From Actinomycetota bacterium (GTDB lineage: Bacteria; Actinomycetota; Nitriliruptoria; Nitriliruptorales; Nitriliruptoraceae), in the NCBI GenBank assembly GCA_019347575.1, contig JAHWKY010000009.1:84976-148975 (forward strand): a stretch of DNA of 64,000 nt, read 5' to 3'. Below are positions 1 to 7,799 of this stretch, piece after piece. A model generated the notes under the pieces. That model did not search any database. It was not told the origin of the DNA and worked only from the letters and a program-made list of their open reading frames with translations. Position numbers and translations under genes: made by a program. The stretch's first letter is position 1; every line of letters begins with the position of its first letter.

Positions 1-195
1 GGCTCGCACCTCGGCGTCGACGAGATCGTCCTCGGGTGCGCACGGAGGGAAGAGCCGTGCCATGACCGGATCGGCTGGATCGGGGTCGGCGAGCCAACGG
101 CGTAGCTCCTCGTGGAGCCCGCGCAGCAGCGCCACCTCGCCGTCATCGAGCTCCATGCGCACCGCGTGCCCGTGCCGACGGAAGGAGGGGGTCAT
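1..195 (-). CDS. DUF2017 family protein, N-terminal part (cut by window edge)
   Basis: The first 65 codons are present and the gene runs off the left edge. The visible protein has the DUF2017 pattern: a short basic start, an acidic stretch [19 protein letters not shown], then an ARLFPP segment followed by acidic residues. DUF2017 proteins are uncharacterised and in Actinobacteria usually follow clpS. Here the ATG (195-193) overlaps the clpS stop codon (194-192) in an ATGA arrangement, so the two are almost certainly translated in a coupled way. The function is unknown; the context suggests a link to Clp proteolysis. Confidence 0.8.
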   Translation of the reverse strand, partial: MTPSFRRHGHAVRMELDDGEVALLRGLHEELRRWLADPDPADPVMARLFPPCAPEDDLVDAEVRA

Positions 196-512
196 CGGCT
201 GCGTTGCATCGTCGCCTGCAGCCCGTGGGCGTGCAGCTGGTGGACGTGCATCTCGGCCATCTCGCGTGGCTCCGTCGCGACGAGGGCCTTGCCGCGGTGG
301 TGCACCTCGAGCATCAGCTTGCGGGCGACCGCCTCCTCGAACCCGAAGATCTTGCGGAAGACGTACACGACGTAGGACATCAGGTTGACCGGATCGTCCC
401 AGACGATGACGTCCCAGGGGCCGTCGGGTCGCACCTCGTCGTGGGTCTCGGCCTCCCGCTCGCGGACCGGCGCGGTCGTCGGTCCGGAAGGGAAGCTCCC
501 AGCTGAGGCCAC
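192..512 (-). CDS. clpS: ATP-dependent Clp protease adaptor ClpS
   Basis: The 106-residue protein carries the ClpS core: the segment [20 protein letters not shown], the KIFGF turn and the [18 protein letters not shown] region that forms the N-degron pocket and the ClpA/C-binding face. ClpS hands N-end-rule substrates to the Clp ATPase in the cytoplasm. The residues before about position 30 are the usual flexible N-terminal extension. The start is a GTG at 512, ten bases after the stop of the cold-shock gene, so the order cold shock, clpS, DUF2017 probably forms one leftward operon. Confidence 0.93.
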   Translation of the reverse strand: MASAGSFPSGPTTAPVREREAETHDEVRPDGPWDVIVWDDPVNLMSYVVYVFRKIFGFEEAVARKLMLEVHHRGKALVATEPREMAEMHVHQLHAHGLQATMQRSR

Positions 513-522
513 GGTTCGCCGG

Positions 523-840
523 TCAGCGTCGGCGGCGACGTGCCTGTCGCGCCTGCCGGTCGCGCTCCTCGAGCTCGTCCCAGCTCGGCGGGGCGTTCAT
601 GACCCGTCCGACCGGGTTGTCCGGTGGAGCTTCGCGGACGACCTTGACCTCGACCGCGTTCCAGCGGCGGTGGGTCGGCTCGCTCTCGGCGGCCTCGAAC
701 TCGACCACGTCACCGCTACGGAGGGTGGCGCCTCCCTCGACGGCATCTGAGCGGACGTGCAGGTCGCGGCCATCCTCGTCGGAGACCACGACGCCGAAGC
801 CGCGCTCGGCGTCGAAGTTCTTCACTCGTCCCGTCGGCAT
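523..840 (-). CDS. Atypical cold-shock-domain protein with basic C-terminal tail
   Basis: Residues 1-50 form a cold-shock (OB-fold) domain: [15 protein letters not shown] matches the usual GTVKWFN...KGFGFI opening. The RNA-binding motifs are eroded: RNP1 has RGFGVV and RNP2 reads LHVRS rather than VFVHF. Residues 50-105 are an extension not found in 65-70-residue CspA proteins, ending in a run of arginines that would bind nucleic acid. It is probably a cytoplasmic RNA-binding protein, but the missing aromatic residues mean binding may differ from CspA. It is the first gene of the clpS operon and starts with ATG at 840. Confidence 0.85.
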   Translation of the reverse strand: MPTGRVKNFDAERGFGVVVSDEDGRDLHVRSDAVEGGATLRSGDVVEFEAAESEPTHRRWNAVEVKVVREAPPDNPVGRVMNAPPSWDELEERDRQARQARRRRR

Positions 841-994
841 GGGTGATCCTCGTGCTGGAGAGGGGTCCGGTCGTGGGTGCGGGGCGTCACCCCGTGGAGG
901 GAGCGTGGTCAGGGCGTCCCGACCGACGCGACCGACGCCCGTCGTCGCGGCAGAGCGTACCCGACCACCCCTGCCCGCCGCACCGCGCGGAGCC

Positions 995-1282
995 TCAGCC
1001 CTGGGCCGCAGCCCACCTGCGTGCGGCGTCGAGCACCTCGTCGGTGAGACCGGCGGCGAGAGCGGCGACCGGCGATCGATCCTCCAACCGCCTCTGGTCC
1101 TGGTGGAACCACGCGGCCGCCTCCTCGTCGGAGACCCATCCCTGCAGGATCCGCAGCGCGTCCACCGCGGTGCCGACTGCCATCGCGGGGTCGATGGGAG
1201 CGTGTTGGATCCGATCGACGGCGTCGTCGCCGATCACCGCGCGCAGCTCGTCCTCGTCGTCGAGCGGGTCGTCGCGGTACAC
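995..1282 (-). CDS. Small protein resembling the MbcA/ParS/Xre antitoxin C-terminal domain
   Basis: The frame extends upstream into the preceding gene, but the credible start is GTG at 1282, eight bases after the previous stop, giving 95 residues. The sequence is acidic at the start and then has VDALRILQGWVSDEEAAAWF followed by SPVAALAAGLTDEVLDAARRW, with the spacing of Trp, the SPVAAL turn and the final helix seen in MbcA/ParS/Xre antitoxin toxin-binding domains. No RES-type toxin lies beside it and there is no DNA-binding domain, so antitoxin function is only a suggestion. It is probably co-transcribed with the helical protein upstream. Confidence 0.6.
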   Translation of the reverse strand: MYRDDPLDDEDELRAVIGDDAVDRIQHAPIDPAMAVGTAVDALRILQGWVSDEEAAAWFHQDQRRLEDRSPVAALAAGLTDEVLDAARRWAAAQG

Positions 1283-1289
1283 GGCGGCG

Positions 1290-1628
1290 TCAGCCCGCTC
1301 TGCGCAGGGCCTCGTGCTCCTCCTCGCACTCGCGCACGAACGTCTCCGCAGCCTCGATGCGGTCGCCGAGTCGGGCGAGCTCATCCGTGATCGTCTCGTG
1401 ACGGACCTTCAGGACGTCGCCGAGGAGGCGATCCGTATGCAGCAACGCGCGTCGTAGCTTGGGGTCGACGTGTGCGTCCAGGGCGTCCCCCTCGGCGACG
1501 AAGCGCTGGAGGCGCAGGCGCTCGTGTTCCAGGAACTCGCCGTAGCGCCGAAGGGCGTCGAGCTTGTCGCGGGCCCGTAGCAGCGTGAAGTACGCCGCCT
1601 CCACGTCCGACCGTGCGACCCTGGCCAT
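1290..1628 (-). CDS. Small helical protein of unknown function
   Basis: The 112-residue protein is almost entirely helical and rich in Glu, Arg and Leu, with heptad-like stretches at about 15-60 and 75-110. There are no cysteines beyond one near the end, no signal peptide and no membrane segment. I do not recognise a family. The ATG at 1628 is preferred over a GTG at 1634 because GGGAGG lies five bases before it and the GTG falls inside that site. The gene sits directly upstream of the MbcA-like protein with a short gap, so the two may act together. Confidence 0.7.
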   Translation of the reverse strand: MARVARSDVEAAYFTLLRARDKLDALRRYGEFLEHERLRLQRFVAEGDALDAHVDPKLRRALLHTDRLLGDVLKVRHETITDELARLGDRIEAAETFVRECEEEHEALRRAG

Positions 1629-1645
1629 CGTCACCTCCCCGTCCC

Positions 1646-2083
1646 TCAGGCCAGTGATTCGGCCCGCTTCTTCAGTCCCTTCAGCCCGGTGTCCAGGATG
1701 CGCTTCGCCCCCCGCTTCTTCAAGAAGCCCGGCAGGGGGATGTCGAAGTCGACCTCCAACGTGTAGCGCACGTGGGATCCATCGCCGTCGGGCGTGACCT
1801 CGTACTCGCCGTCGAGCTGGTTGATCTGCTCGCCCTCGACCAGCTCCCAGGTGACGTTGTCGTCGCCGTAGGTGTACGTCAGGGTGTAGGAGACCTGCAG
1901 GACCTTGGCGTCGACCTTGAACCTCGCTCTGGTCGGCCGGCCATCGTCATCGCGTTCCTGGACATCGACGTCCTCGACGCCCTCGGCCCATTGCGTGTAC
2001 GCCTCGAGGTCGTCGATGACGTTCCACACCTGCTCGGGCGGCGCCGCCACCGCGATGTCGTCGCTGACCCGCTCACCCATCAT
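1646..2083 (-). CDS. SRPBCC (polyketide cyclase / START-like) family protein
   Basis: The 145 residues form one SRPBCC fold: the opening IAVAAPPEQVWNVIDDLEAY is the classic first strand and helix, followed by alternating beta strands (ARFKVDAKVL, YTLTYTY, VTWELVEG, GEYEVTPDG, HVRYTLEVDF) and a C-terminal helix with lysines. Such proteins bind lipids or other hydrophobic ligands, and several actinobacterial members are of the COQ10/cyclase type. No ligand can be deduced. The start is ATG at 2083 (or 2080) behind GAGGAGG. A TACCCT hexamer about 25 bases further up is a reasonable -10 box. Confidence 0.85.
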   Translation of the reverse strand: MMGERVSDDIAVAAPPEQVWNVIDDLEAYTQWAEGVEDVDVQERDDDGRPTRARFKVDAKVLQVSYTLTYTYGDDNVTWELVEGEQINQLDGEYEVTPDGDGSHVRYTLEVDFDIPLPGFLKKRGAKRILDTGLKGLKKRAESLA

Positions 2084-2116
2084 CGCCCTCCTCGGTGGCC
2101 GGGAGGGTAGCGATGG

Positions 2117-3121
2117 TCACTCGTCGCGGGGCGAGCCCTCCTCGTCCGATGCGTGGGTGTCAGGGCCGGTGCGCAGCCGGGCGACGCCAGCCTCGAGCTC
2201 GCGCAGCGTCCGCACGTCACGGGTGAGGCTGCGCTTGAGTCGGTCGAGGTGCTGGACGGCGTGGCCGAGCACGTCCGGTCCCTCCCCCTCCCACGCCGGG
2301 CAGAGCGACCGGAAGTCGCACCACCCGCAGAGGTGGTTCGGTTGCGGGTCGTAGCGCCCGTCGCGGATAGCCGCGACGGTGTCACGCACGGTCCGCCGCG
2401 CGCCGTCGAGGTCGATCTCGTGGGTCGGCACGCTCACGCGGACCCCGGCGACGACGAAGTCCAGCGTCACGGCGGCTGGGAGCTGGCCGTAGAGGTGCTC
2501 GCAGGCGAGGGCGTAGATCGCGAGCTGGAGCGACCCGCGGACCTTCTCGCGGTCACGGACTCGCTTCGAGGTCTTGTAGTCGATGACCTCGAGCTCACCG
2601 GTCTCGGGATCGACGTCGACACGGTCGATGGATCCCACGATCACGGCGACGCCCTCGAACGGCAGCTCGAACCACCGCTCCACGTCGGCGGGCAGCCGGT
2701 ACGTCGGGGCCTCACGCCGGTGGAAGCGGCGGAGGACATCCTGCGCGAAGCGGTAGTACGCGAGCTGTTCGTCACGATCGACTTCACGGAAGCCGGCCGT
2801 GTCCCACGCGTCGTAGAGGAAGCCCAGCAGCTCGTCCACGCTCGGCGGGGTGGGCAGCTTGCGGTCGTAGAACCGCTCGAGCGCGGTGTGGATCGACGTC
2901 CCGAACGAGAGGGCCGGGGCCGGCTCGCCCGGGATGCGGTCGATGTAGCTGAAACGGAACTCCGCGGGGCAGCGGCGGTAGGTGTCGATGCGGCTGAACG
3001 ACAGCCGCAGGCGCCCCAGATCGTCGTACATCGGCGGTGCGGTGGGCTCGAACCGATCCAGCTCGGGCCCGAGCTCGTGGTCGTCGAGGAGCCGCAGCGC
3101 GGCCGCCTGCCCGCCGGTCAC
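2117..3121 (-). CDS. RecB/Cas4-type PD-(D/E)XK nuclease with Fe-S cysteines
   Basis: The conserved nuclease core is visible in the middle: GSIDRVD supplies the first metal-binding aspartate, and EVIDYKTSK supplies the D...(E/D)YK catalytic motif. One cysteine in YRRCPAEF near the N-terminus and three near the C-terminus (CGWCDFRSLC) match the four-cysteine 4Fe-4S staple of AddB and Cas4 nucleases. LSFSRIDTYRRCP is the usual opening. No helicase domain is present, so this is a stand-alone RecB-family exonuclease of the type common in Actinobacteria (about 280-330 residues). GTG at 3121 behind GGTGGAGAG is a better start than the longer frame. A role in DNA repair is inferred. Confidence 0.9.
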   Translation of the reverse strand: MTGGQAAALRLLDDHELGPELDRFEPTAPPMYDDLGRLRLSFSRIDTYRRCPAEFRFSYIDRIPGEPAPALSFGTSIHTALERFYDRKLPTPPSVDELLGFLYDAWDTAGFREVDRDEQLAYYRFAQDVLRRFHRREAPTYRLPADVERWFELPFEGVAVIVGSIDRVDVDPETGELEVIDYKTSKRVRDREKVRGSLQLAIYALACEHLYGQLPAAVTLDFVVAGVRVSVPTHEIDLDGARRTVRDTVAAIRDGRYDPQPNHLCGWCDFRSLCPAWEGEGPDVLGHAVQHLDRLKRSLTRDVRTLRELEAGVARLRTGPDTHASDEEGSPRDE

Positions 3122-3243
3122 CTCTCCACCTCGCCGCTCGTACTCGCTGTCGCCTCGAACCGCCGAGACGGTACCCGCCCCGTCACCTGGTCCCACGTAT
3201 CCCCGACGGACCCTGTGGAGGAGCCGGTGTCACGCGCCCCGGC

Positions 3244-4023
3244 TCATCGTGCCGTGTTCGCGCCGAGCAGCTCGAGCACGCGGTCGTGGACGTGACCGTT
3301 GCTGCTGACCCCGCTACCGCCTGCCGCGGTAGCGTCCCCGTGGACGTCGGTGAACCGGCCCCCCGCTGCCTCGACGATCACCTTCACGGCTGCGAGGTCC
3401 CACAGGCTGACCGCCGCCTCGACCGCCGCCTCGATCGAACCCGACGCGACCAGACAGTGCTGCCAGAAATCACCGAACCCGCGTTGGCGCCGGGTGTGCT
3501 CGTGGAGGTGGTCGAGGAAAGCGCCGTAGCCCTCGCGCCGGAAGTAGGTGAAGCCGCCGACGCTCACCTGTCCCTCGGCGAGATCGCGGATGTCCGACAC
3601 CTCGATCCGTGCCCCGTTGTGGTGCGCCCCTCCCCCGGCGATGCCGTCCCACCGCGAAGCGAGGGCCGGGGCGCTGACCACGCCGACGACGGGCTCATCG
3701 TCGATCGCCAAGGCGATGAGCGTCGCGAAGACGGGGATGCCGACGATGAAGTTGTTGGTGCCGTCGATCGGGTCGACGATCCAGGTTGGCGCCCCGTCGG
3801 GTCCGATGCGTCCGTGCTCTTCCCCGAGGACGGCGTGACCCGGGTACCTGGCCGCGATCGCGTCACGCAGCGCACGTTCCGTCCCGACATCCGCATCGGT
3901 GACGGGGCTCCCATCGCGCTTGGTCCGAACCTCCATCCCGTGGCGGAAGGCCGGCAACGTGAGGTCATCGGCGCGATCCGCGAGCTCGTGCGCGAAGCTC
4001 AGGAACGCGTCGAGGTCGGACAC
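3244..4023 (-). CDS. hisN: Inositol monophosphatase family protein, probably histidinol-phosphatase HisN
   Basis: The 259-residue protein has all metal-binding motifs of the family: GEEHG (Glu68-Glu69), WIVDPIDGTNNF (Asp84, Asp87) and a late SLWDLAAVKVIVEAAGG motif (Trp-Asp). Actinobacteria use members of this family as histidinol-phosphate phosphatase (HisN), and the overall sequence, with DGSPVTDADVGTE near the N-terminus, fits that subfamily. Inositol-1-phosphatase activity cannot be excluded. It needs Mg2+ and is cytoplasmic. It lies seven bases after the unknown gene upstream and is probably in the same transcript. The start is GTG at 4023. Confidence 0.85.
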   Translation of the reverse strand: MSDLDAFLSFAHELADRADDLTLPAFRHGMEVRTKRDGSPVTDADVGTERALRDAIAARYPGHAVLGEEHGRIGPDGAPTWIVDPIDGTNNFIVGIPVFATLIALAIDDEPVVGVVSAPALASRWDGIAGGGAHHNGARIEVSDIRDLAEGQVSVGGFTYFRREGYGAFLDHLHEHTRRQRGFGDFWQHCLVASGSIEAAVEAAVSLWDLAAVKVIVEAAGGRFTDVHGDATAAGGSGVSSNGHVHDRVLELLGANTAR

Positions 4024-4030
4024 GCGTCGA

Positions 4031-4501
4031 TCAGCCCCAGTCGAACGCGACGTCCTCGTAGCGGACTATGATGTCGTTGGGCTGGACGGTGAGGGTGACC
4101 TCCTCACGCGGCACCCACAGCGGGATGCACGGGCCCTGTCCCGCGTGCCCCATGAGGCAGATCAGGATCTCGCCTTCGTCGTTCACCCCGATGATCTGCC
4201 GTGCGTACGACAGCAGCTCGTGGAACTCGGCGTTCCCCGCGCGGCGCTTGTGGTAGTCGGTCGCCCAGCGGGCCTCCGACTTGCCGAAGTTCGCGATCAT
4301 CTGTCCCGCCGCGACCTTCGTCAGACCCTTCAAGCTGCGCACGAGCTTGAGCGGCTTGTCCTGCTTCGGGGTCTTGCCCACACGCACGGCTGCGGTGGGT
4401 TCGCCGAGAGCGCCCGGCAGGTCCGACAGCTCGAAGTTGCCCGCTGCCTGCGCCGCCTTCTGGCGCTCGACGGGGATCTCGACCTCGATCTTGGTGGCCA
4501 C
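4031..4501 (-). CDS. Conserved-looking protein of unknown function
   Basis: This 156-residue protein starts at GTG 4501, with AGGAG seven bases upstream. The N-terminus reads ATKIEVEIPVERQKAAQAAG, the middle is basic (KTPKQDKPLKLVRSLKGL), and the C-terminal half holds predicted beta strands such as GEILICLMGH and EEVTLTVQPNDIIVRYEDV. There are two cysteines (in ICLMG and GPCIPLW), no signal peptide and no clear membrane segment. I do not recognise the family. A TATCCT hexamer about 50 bases upstream could be its -10 box. It shares a transcript with hisN. Confidence 0.7.
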   Translation of the reverse strand: MATKIEVEIPVERQKAAQAAGNFELSDLPGALGEPTAAVRVGKTPKQDKPLKLVRSLKGLTKVAAGQMIANFGKSEARWATDYHKRRAGNAEFHELLSYARQIIGVNDEGEILICLMGHAGQGPCIPLWVPREEVTLTVQPNDIIVRYEDVAFDWG

Positions 4502-4610
4502 GCGTGACTCCTGCGGGTGGGCGTGTGGGGACTGGGATGGCGTTGGCCGCAAGGATACGGGCTGCCCGGCGGGACGCCGACCGGGACGTGAACCAACCGC
4601 CCTAGCTACG

Positions 4611-4683
4611 CACCCCCAACGGGATTCGAACCCGTGTCACCACCTTGAAAGGGTGGGATCCTGGACCGCTGGACGATGGGGGC
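4611..4683 (-). tRNA. tRNA-Glu (anticodon TTC)
   Basis: On the minus strand the 73 bases fold as a tRNA: acceptor 5'-GCCCCCA pairs with 3'-TGGGGGT (first pair G-U), the anticodon arm is CCACC-CTTTCAA-GGTGG with TTC as anticodon, and the T arm is CGGGTTCGAATCCCG. The discriminator base is G and CCA is not encoded. The arrangement matches bacterial tRNA-Glu. A TACCTT hexamer about ten bases upstream may be its -10 box. Confidence 0.96.
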
Positions 4684-4713
4684 TCGGGGGCGGGAAGGTA
4701 CCGCAGGGCCATC

Positions 4714-5460
4714 TCAGGACCGGACGGCGACCGACCGCGGGTGCGGACGCGTGGAGCCGTGTCGGTGGGTCACGCCCCACACGAGCACCCGCCACAGGGC
4801 CTCGAACACGATCGCGCGGCTGATCTTGCTCGCCCCGTGGCTGCGTTCGACGAACCGGATCGGCACCTCGGCGATCCGGAACCCCTCCCACCACGTGCGC
4901 AGGGCGGTCTCGAGCTGGAACGAGTAGCCCTCGGAGCGCAGGTCGCCGAGGTCGATCTCCTCGAGCACCTCCCGGCGGTAGGCGCGGAACCCGCTCGTCG
5001 CGTCGCGCACCGGGATACCGGTGACCGCCTGTACGTAGCGGTTCCCGCCCTTCGAGAGCGCCCGTCGGTGCCAGGGCCAGTTCTCGACCTCGCCGCCGTC
5101 GACGTAGCGGCTCCCCACCACCAGATCGGCGGAACCGGTCGCCTCGAGCAGCGCCGGGAGTTGCTCGGGCAGGTGCGACAGATCGGCGTCCATCTCGACG
5201 AGCACGTCGTAGCCCACCTCCAGGCCGCGACCGAGGCCGAGGCGGTAGGCCGAGCCGAGACCGCTCTTGCGTTCGCGGTGCAGCACCGTCACGCGCTCGC
5301 TGCCGCCCGCGAGCGCGTCGGCGATGTCGCCGGTGCCGTCCGGGGAGCCGTCGTCGACGATGACGACGTCGACCGGAGCGACCGCGAGGACGCGATCCAC
5401 CAGCGACTCGAGCGTTCCACGCTCGTTGTACGTGGGGATCACCACCAGGGCGGTGCTCAC
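4714..5460 (-). CDS. Polyprenol-phosphate mannosyltransferase (GT2, Ppm1/DPM1-like)
   Basis: The 248-residue protein is a compact GT-A glycosyltransferase: VVIPTYNERGTLESLVDR opens the fold, VDVVIVDDGSPDGT binds the nucleotide sugar, and VLVEMDADLSH is the DxD-type metal site. The lack of C-terminal membrane helices and the SKGGNRYVQAVTG and RDATSGFRAYRR motifs match dolichol/polyprenol-phosphate mannose synthases, which transfer mannose from GDP-mannose to a polyprenyl phosphate at the inner membrane face. Its GTG (5460) overlaps the lnt stop in a GTGA. In mycobacteria Ppm1 joins an Lnt domain to this same synthase, so the pair here is the split version of that fusion. Confidence 0.93.
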   Translation of the reverse strand: MSTALVVIPTYNERGTLESLVDRVLAVAPVDVVIVDDGSPDGTGDIADALAGGSERVTVLHRERKSGLGSAYRLGLGRGLEVGYDVLVEMDADLSHLPEQLPALLEATGSADLVVGSRYVDGGEVENWPWHRRALSKGGNRYVQAVTGIPVRDATSGFRAYRREVLEEIDLGDLRSEGYSFQLETALRTWWEGFRIAEVPIRFVERSHGASKISRAIVFEALWRVLVWGVTHRHGSTRPHPRSVAVRS

Positions 5461-7007
5461 GTGTCCAGCTCCTGACGTGCACGGCGGCGCGCGACCCACG
5501 ACGCGGCGGATGCGATGACGAGCACGAGCACCGCGAAGCGGGTGACCAGTCCGGTGACGTCTCCGACGCGGAGGAACACCGTGCTCTGGGACACGACGGG
5601 GAGGTCAGCGCGGATCGCGGCGGCAGTGTAGAGGTCGGTCTGCTGGGTCACCGAACCGTCAGGCGAGGCGAACGCCGACACGCCCGACAGCGACGCGTGC
5701 ACGACCCACCGGCCGGTCTCCACCGCCCGCATCCGCGACTGTGCGAGGTGCTGCGCCGGCTCGCTGCTGCGCCCGAAGGAGGCGTCGTTCGTGGACGCGA
5801 GCACGAGCCCCGCGTCACCGGCCAGCACGTTGCTGCGGACGATCTCGGGGAACAACGTCTCGAAGCAGATGGCCACCGCGACGTTGACGTCACCCAGGTG
5901 CAGCGTCTGTGGGCCGTCACCCGGCAACCCATCCCGCGGTACCTGGCGGAAAGGGCCGATGTCACCGATGAGCCACCGCCACGGGACGTACTCGCCGAAG
6001 GGGACGAGGCGCCGCTTCACGTAGCGATCGACGATGTTGCCCGACCCGTCCACGACGATGGCGGTGTTCAGGAAGGTCCCGGGACGGGGACCGTCGAGGT
6101 TCACACCGACGATGAAGTTCCCACCCACGACCTCCGCTCCGCGTTCCAGGTACGGCAGGAGGTCGGCGCCGCGTTCGGTCGTGGGATCGCGGTCGATGCT
6201 GCTCTCGGGCCACACGGTCACATGGGGCCGTCCCTGCCGAGCAACGCTGCGTTCCGTCAGTTCGACGAGCTGAGCGGCGATGATGCGGTCGATCTCCCTC
6301 CCCGGCAGTGCGCGTTCCTCAGCGTCGTTGCCCTGCACGGCGAGCACGTCGACGGTGCGTCCCGACGTGCCCGGCGCGGCCGGTTGCACCAGCAGCGGAC
6401 CAGCGAGCCCCAGGGCGACGGCCGTGGCGCCGGCCGCGAACCGGACACGATCGCCACCTCGGGCTCGATCCGACACCAGTAGGGCGAGCCCAGCCGCGGT
6501 GAGGACCGTCAGCAGCGTGAGGCCTCGGACACCGCCGACGCGGGCGAAGGCGAGGAACGGTGAACCGAGGTGGGCGTACCCGAGGCCGCCCCAGTCGAAC
6601 CCGTTCAAGGGGAACAGGCCCCTCCACGCCTCGAGGCCCGTCCACGCGACCGCGGCGACGAGTGGGAGGAGAGGCCGGTCCGACCACCGCGCGACCAACG
6701 CCGCGAAGACCCCCGTGAAGGCGGCCTCCAGCAGCCCTAGCACGAGCCACGCGACGTGCCCCGCGGGGTTGGCCACCCAGATCAGCAGCGGCAGGAACGT
6801 GACGAGGCCGGAGACCAGGCCCAGCGAGAAGGCCGTCGGGGCGGTGTCGCCGTGTTGACGGGCCCAACGAACGACCAGCAGTAGCAACGTCACCTGCAGG
6901 TACGCCAGAGGCCACCAAGCCCACGGCGGGTGGGCGAGCCAGCCGGCGAGACCCGAGACGCCCGCGAGCGCTAGGAGACCAGCCGACCGCCGACGGTCAC
7001 GCGCAAT
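5457..7007 (-). CDS. lnt: Apolipoprotein N-acyltransferase
   Basis: About 200 N-terminal residues form 5-7 membrane helices (LLALAGVSGLAGWLA, LAYLQVTLLLLVV and others), with FPLNGFDWGGLGYAH as the signature loop. A nitrilase-like domain follows with the catalytic triad motifs: Glu in VTVWPESSID, Lys in VKRRLVPFGEY and Cys in AICFETLFPE. A last membrane helix (FAVLVLVIASAASWV) closes the protein. Lnt adds the third acyl chain to lipoproteins. The start is uncertain: no ATG, GTG or TTG lies just upstream of the first helix. An ATT at 7007 would overlap the DUF4193 stop and give 516 residues, normal for the family; a GTG in the first helix is the alternative. Confidence 0.9.
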   Translation of the reverse strand: MARDRRRSAGLLALAGVSGLAGWLAHPPWAWWPLAYLQVTLLLLVVRWARQHGDTAPTAFSLGLVSGLVTFLPLLIWVANPAGHVAWLVLGLLEAAFTGVFAALVARWSDRPLLPLVAAVAWTGLEAWRGLFPLNGFDWGGLGYAHLGSPFLAFARVGGVRGLTLLTVLTAAGLALLVSDRARGGDRVRFAAGATAVALGLAGPLLVQPAAPGTSGRTVDVLAVQGNDAEERALPGREIDRIIAAQLVELTERSVARQGRPHVTVWPESSIDRDPTTERGADLLPYLERGAEVVGGNFIVGVNLDGPRPGTFLNTAIVVDGSGNIVDRYVKRRLVPFGEYVPWRWLIGDIGPFRQVPRDGLPGDGPQTLHLGDVNVAVAICFETLFPEIVRSNVLAGDAGLVLASTNDASFGRSSEPAQHLAQSRMRAVETGRWVVHASLSGVSAFASPDGSVTQQTDLYTAAAIRADLPVVSQSTVFLRVGDVTGLVTRFAVLVLVIASAASWVARRRARQELDT

Positions 7008-7404
7008 CGCGACAGAGCTGGTTGCGCTTGTCGGCGAGCTGGCTGCCGGCCTTGACGAGGAAGCAGGAGCGGCAGATGAACTCGCCCTCCCGGAGTCGGT
7101 CGGCGTCATCGTCCTCATCGTCCTCATCGTCGACGACGACGTCGACCTCGTCGTCATCGAAGCCGGCGAGAACGTCAAGCTCCTCGTCCTCGGCGACGTC
7201 GTCCTCGTCCGCCTCGACGTCCTCGACCGGGACCTCGAGCGGTTCGTCGTCGGGTTCGGTGAAGTCGGGTGCGAGTTCCTCCTCGAGCTCGGCGATGGCT
7301 TCCTCGTCGAGCTCGTCGTCGTCCTCTTCCTCTTCCTCGTCGCCGGCCTCCTCGAACTCCTCGAGCTCGACGTCCTCCGCGTCCTCCGCACGCTTGCGGG
7401 CCAC
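6997..7404 (-). CDS. DUF4193 family acidic zinc-ribbon-like protein
   Basis: Of 135 residues, positions 5-105 are overwhelmingly Glu and Asp, and the C-terminal 30 hold two CxxC pairs (CRSC...CRDC) with FLV and QLADKRNQL between them. This is the DUF4193 pattern, an actinobacterial family of unknown function; the cysteines would bind one zinc ion. The start is GTG at 7404, with AGGAG nine bases upstream. The acidic run makes the opposite strand look like serine-rich coding frames, which are not real. It precedes lnt with a slight overlap. Confidence 0.88.
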   Translation of the reverse strand: MARKRAEDAEDVELEEFEEAGDEEEEEDDDELDEEAIAELEEELAPDFTEPDDEPLEVPVEDVEADEDDVAEDEELDVLAGFDDDEVDVVVDDEDDEDDDADRLREGEFICRSCFLVKAGSQLADKRNQLCRDCA

Positions 7405-7492
7405 ACCTCGCTCCTGGTTCGACCGTCCGGGACTTCGAGCGCGCGCGTTGTACCGCGTGCGCGGACGGGGCGCAAACGTGTCGGTGTGGACC

Positions 7493-7528
7493 GGGGGGCT
7501 CCGGAGAACCGGTTCTCCAGAGCCCCCC
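7493..7528. promoter_or_regulatory. 36-base near-perfect palindrome (operator or hairpin)
   Basis: Two 18-base arms meet with no spacer and match at 17 of 18 positions. The centre is GGAGAACCGGTTCTCC and the outer part is GGGGGGCT paired with AGCCCCCC. As DNA it would suit a dimeric repressor at AGAACCGGTTCT; as RNA it would fold into a very stable hairpin. It lies about 90 bases upstream of the DUF4193 start. Confidence 0.55.
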
Positions 7529-7753
7529 GTCGACTCGTGCTCCGTCGTGCCGTTGGGTCCGGCCGCGGCCTGGCGGTGGCGCGACGCGTTTTCTACTGAG
7601 CGCGCTCGGAACACGGGAGGTCGGGTAGCGAGCTGACGCGGGCCCCGTCGCGATCCGCCCCCCACGTCGTCGGACCCACCTCCTCACGGAACCGGGTCGT
7701 AGGGTGGTCGCGGTCGGCGCCACCGTCAAGGGTCCTGGCGACTCGACCGCGGA

Positions 7754-7774
7754 GGTGTCCGCTGACCGGACACC
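7754..7774 (-). terminator. Hairpin after kal, probable terminator
   Basis: GGTGTCCG (7754-7761) pairs perfectly with CGGACACC (7767-7774) across a five-base loop. It starts 26 bases beyond the kal stop codon. There is no T-tract, which is common for terminators in high-GC Actinobacteria. Confidence 0.55.
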
Positions 7775-7799
7775 ACTGCCCGCGCACGGCTCAGCGTCC

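Larger units (their letters stand above)
7405..7799. other. Intergenic region of 395 bp holding two inverted repeats
   Basis: No convincing gene lies here. The region separates the end of the lysine operon (kal stop at 7800) from the DUF4193 gene. It contains a hairpin just after kal (7754-7774) and a 36-base near-perfect palindrome (7493-7528) about 90 bases upstream of the DUF4193 start. The promoter of the DUF4193-lnt-mannosyltransferase group should lie between that palindrome and 7404, but I see no clear -35/-10 pair. Confidence 0.6.

Noticed and set aside
7022..7636. Serine-rich protein on the plus strand
   Set aside because: It is the mirror of the Glu/Asp-rich DUF4193 gene; GAG and GAC runs read as serine-rich codons on the other strand.
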